In this document: one piece after another, positions 13,582 to 14,739 of the stretch
Layout of the letters: every line of letters begins with the position of its first letter
Position numbering within the stretch: position 1 is the first letter of the stretch
Assembly (NCBI GenBank): GCA_937902055.1
Contig: CALGUJ010000324.1
Span: 1 to 14,739 of the forward strand
Direction: 5' to 3'
Length of the DNA stretch: 14,739 nt
DNA from: an uncultured Pelolinea sp.
Lineage (GTDB): Bacteria > Chloroflexota > Anaerolineae > Anaerolineales > Anaerolineaceae
Notes under the pieces: model-generated
The model's database searches: none
The model's input: only the letters and a program-made list of their open reading frames with translations
Told to the model about the DNA's origin: nothing
Position numbers and translations under genes: made by a program

Positions 13582-13610
13582 AAAAGCCCCGAATAAAAAG
13601 GGGCTTTTTT
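13582..13610 (+). terminator. intrinsic terminator after the GATase1-like gene
   Basis: AAAAGCCCC, a nine-base loop, GGGGCTTTTTT: a 9-bp stem with a strong T-run, 20 bases after the stop. It ends the sugar operon. Only 17 bases separate it from the next ATG. Confidence 0.9.
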
Positions 13611-13627
13611 ATTCACACTCATTAGTC

Positions 13628-14739
13628 ATGCGATATCTTTTAGATAAAACGAATAAAGTTCGACAATACTCGGATTCCTCTCTAACGGTTGCCTATTTTC
13701 TTTATTGGTTTGCCGCTGCTGCTTTTATTCCAAATTTAAGCATGTATTACGAAAGCAGTGGTTATTCTGGAAAACAGATTGGATTGTTGATTGGTATTCC
13801 CTACCTGGCTACTTCAATAAGCAGTCTTTCATTGGGATATTTATCCGATGCCTTGAGAAGACCGATTTGGATATTAAGGCTCTGTTCCATTGGATTTGTG
13901 TCAGCAATTGTTTTATTGTCAATGGCGGAAAACTTGTTGATGACTGCTTTTGCCTGTGCGACTTATGCGATTTTCTCCGCCCCCATTAACCCCATCCTGG
14001 ATGGGATTACTCTGATTTCATTAGAAGATCCATCCCGATATGGGCGGATCAGAATCGGTGGATCTTTCGGATGGGGATTGGGAATTTTGGGGATCGGTTT
14101 TCTTCTAACTGGCTGGAATCATTGCGCTATGTTCTTTGTAGCGGGAATTACATCCATCCTCTTCTTTATGAACTCATTCTTTATTCCAGACAAGAAAACA
14201 ACCGATAAACCAACAAGGCTCAACCCGAATAACATTTGGAGATTCATAAAAAGAAGAACATCCTTAATTTTACTGATTGCAAACATCGTATGGGGTATCT
14301 CCGAATCCTGTATTACTGGTTATCTTTTTCTTCATATCAATGAATTAGGTGGAAATTCATTAACGATGAGCTTTTCAATGGCAACGGCAATTTTGAGCGA
14401 GATTGTCTGTTTTTCTTTTGTGGATCAGTTAATTAAAAAATCCAAATTATCAACGATGGTTATTTATTCCTATATGCTGCAATTCATCAGATTATGTTCA
14501 TTGGTATTAATAAAGAATCCCGTTCTTCTGGTTTTATTTCAATTCTGTGGGGGAGCCTCATTCGCATTGATCTGGTCCGCTTCGGTTGCTTATATCAATA
14601 CTCACGTGGAAAAGGAATTACAAGCGGCAGGCCAGGCATTGAAAAGCGTGAGCATGAGTATTGGTTCAAGTATTTGTGTTTTTTCAGCAGGATATTTATA
14701 CGAGGTTTCCGGCACGACCTCAATTTATTTCTGGATGGC
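13628..14739 (+). CDS. MFS transporter (LacY/nucleoside symporter-like), 3'-truncated
   Basis: The frame is open from the ATG at 13628 to the contig edge, 370 codons plus two bases with no stop. The product is a hydrophobic membrane protein: helices such as LTVAYFLYWFAAAAFIPN, IGLLIGIPYLATSISSLSLG, MTAFACATYAIFSAP, FGWGLGILGIGFLL, LILLIANIVWGI and LLVLFQFCGGASFALIWSA. SLGYLSDALRRP is the cytoplasmic loop motif of the major facilitator superfamily, and RYGRIRIGGSFGWGLG is typical of the LacY-like MFS_1_like group. Full members are about 400-420 residues, so most of the protein is seen. No Shine-Dalgarno precedes the ATG and a terminator ends 17 bases before it, so the start is uncertain. It may import the same or a related sugar, or export a product; the substrate is unknown. 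Confidence 0.85.
   Translation, partial: MRYLLDKTNKVRQYSDSSLTVAYFLYWFAAAAFIPNLSMYYESSGYSGKQIGLLIGIPYLATSISSLSLGYLSDALRRPIWILRLCSIGFVSAIVLLSMAENLLMTAFACATYAIFSAPINPILDGITLISLEDPSRYGRIRIGGSFGWGLGILGIGFLLTGWNHCAMFFVAGITSILFFMNSFFIPDKKTTDKPTRLNPNNIWRFIKRRTSLILLIANIVWGISESCITGYLFLHINELGGNSLTMSFSMATAILSEIVCFSFVDQLIKKSKLSTMVIYSYMLQFIRLCSLVLIKNPVLLVLFQFCGGASFALIWSASVAYINTHVEKELQAAGQALKSVSMSIGSSICVFSAGYLYEVSGTTSIYFWM

Noticed and set aside
13705..13989. 94-codon open frame inside the MFS gene
   Set aside because: It is out of frame with the continuous 370-codon MFS frame, which has transporter motifs throughout.

Overview
The window reads as a contig end from a bacterial, probably metagenomic, assembly. 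The first 46 bases match the 3' part of the Illumina TruSeq universal adapter and are not biological. The biological sequence starts inside a gene, and the right edge also cuts a gene. My best guess at the organism is an Anaerolineae-like member of the Chloroflexota. The basis is the style of the low-complexity Ala/Thr/Glu linker after the lipoprotein cysteine, the archaeal/fungal-type aspartate-semialdehyde dehydrogenase and the general gene content. No rRNA or other marker is present, so this is an inference.

Left part (47-6632, visibly GC-richer). A truncated DUF438/hemerythrin/PAS protein converges on a Fur-family regulator across a shared terminator. The regulator lies 40 bases downstream of a tight minus-strand lysC-asd pair (aspartokinase and aspartate-semialdehyde dehydrogenase, the first and second steps of Lys/Thr/Met synthesis). 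The lysC leader is the most interesting stretch of the window. It has a near-consensus promoter with a 6-4-6 dyad in its spacer, a predicted 37-residue leader peptide with seven Thr codons in fourteen positions, then a strong intrinsic terminator, then lysC. This looks like a threonine-sensing transcription attenuator, analogous in logic to enterobacterial thrL but unrelated in sequence. Divergent from lysC is a three-gene overlapping operon, cbiM-cbiQ-cbiO, for an energy-coupling-factor cobalt/nickel importer. Its promoter is followed by a perfect TGCAATA/TATTGCA palindrome that probably binds a metal-responsive repressor.

Right part (about 6640-14739, visibly AT-richer). This is a carbohydrate-uptake island: an FGGY-family sugar kinase (minus), a divergent LacI-family repressor, then a plus-strand ABC importer of the ribose type (single-domain ATPase, permease, lipoprotein binding protein), a GATase1-like protein of unknown role, a terminator, and an MFS permease that runs off the contig. 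The kinase-lacI gap holds two divergent promoters and several AATCG/CGATT half-sites, so one LacI-type regulator probably controls both arms. The sugar cannot be named from sequence alone. The cassette would import a monosaccharide, polyol or similar compound by ABC transport and phosphorylate it inside the cell; no isomerase, dehydrogenase or aldolase is inside the window.

No rRNA, tRNA, CRISPR array, insertion sequence or phage gene was seen.
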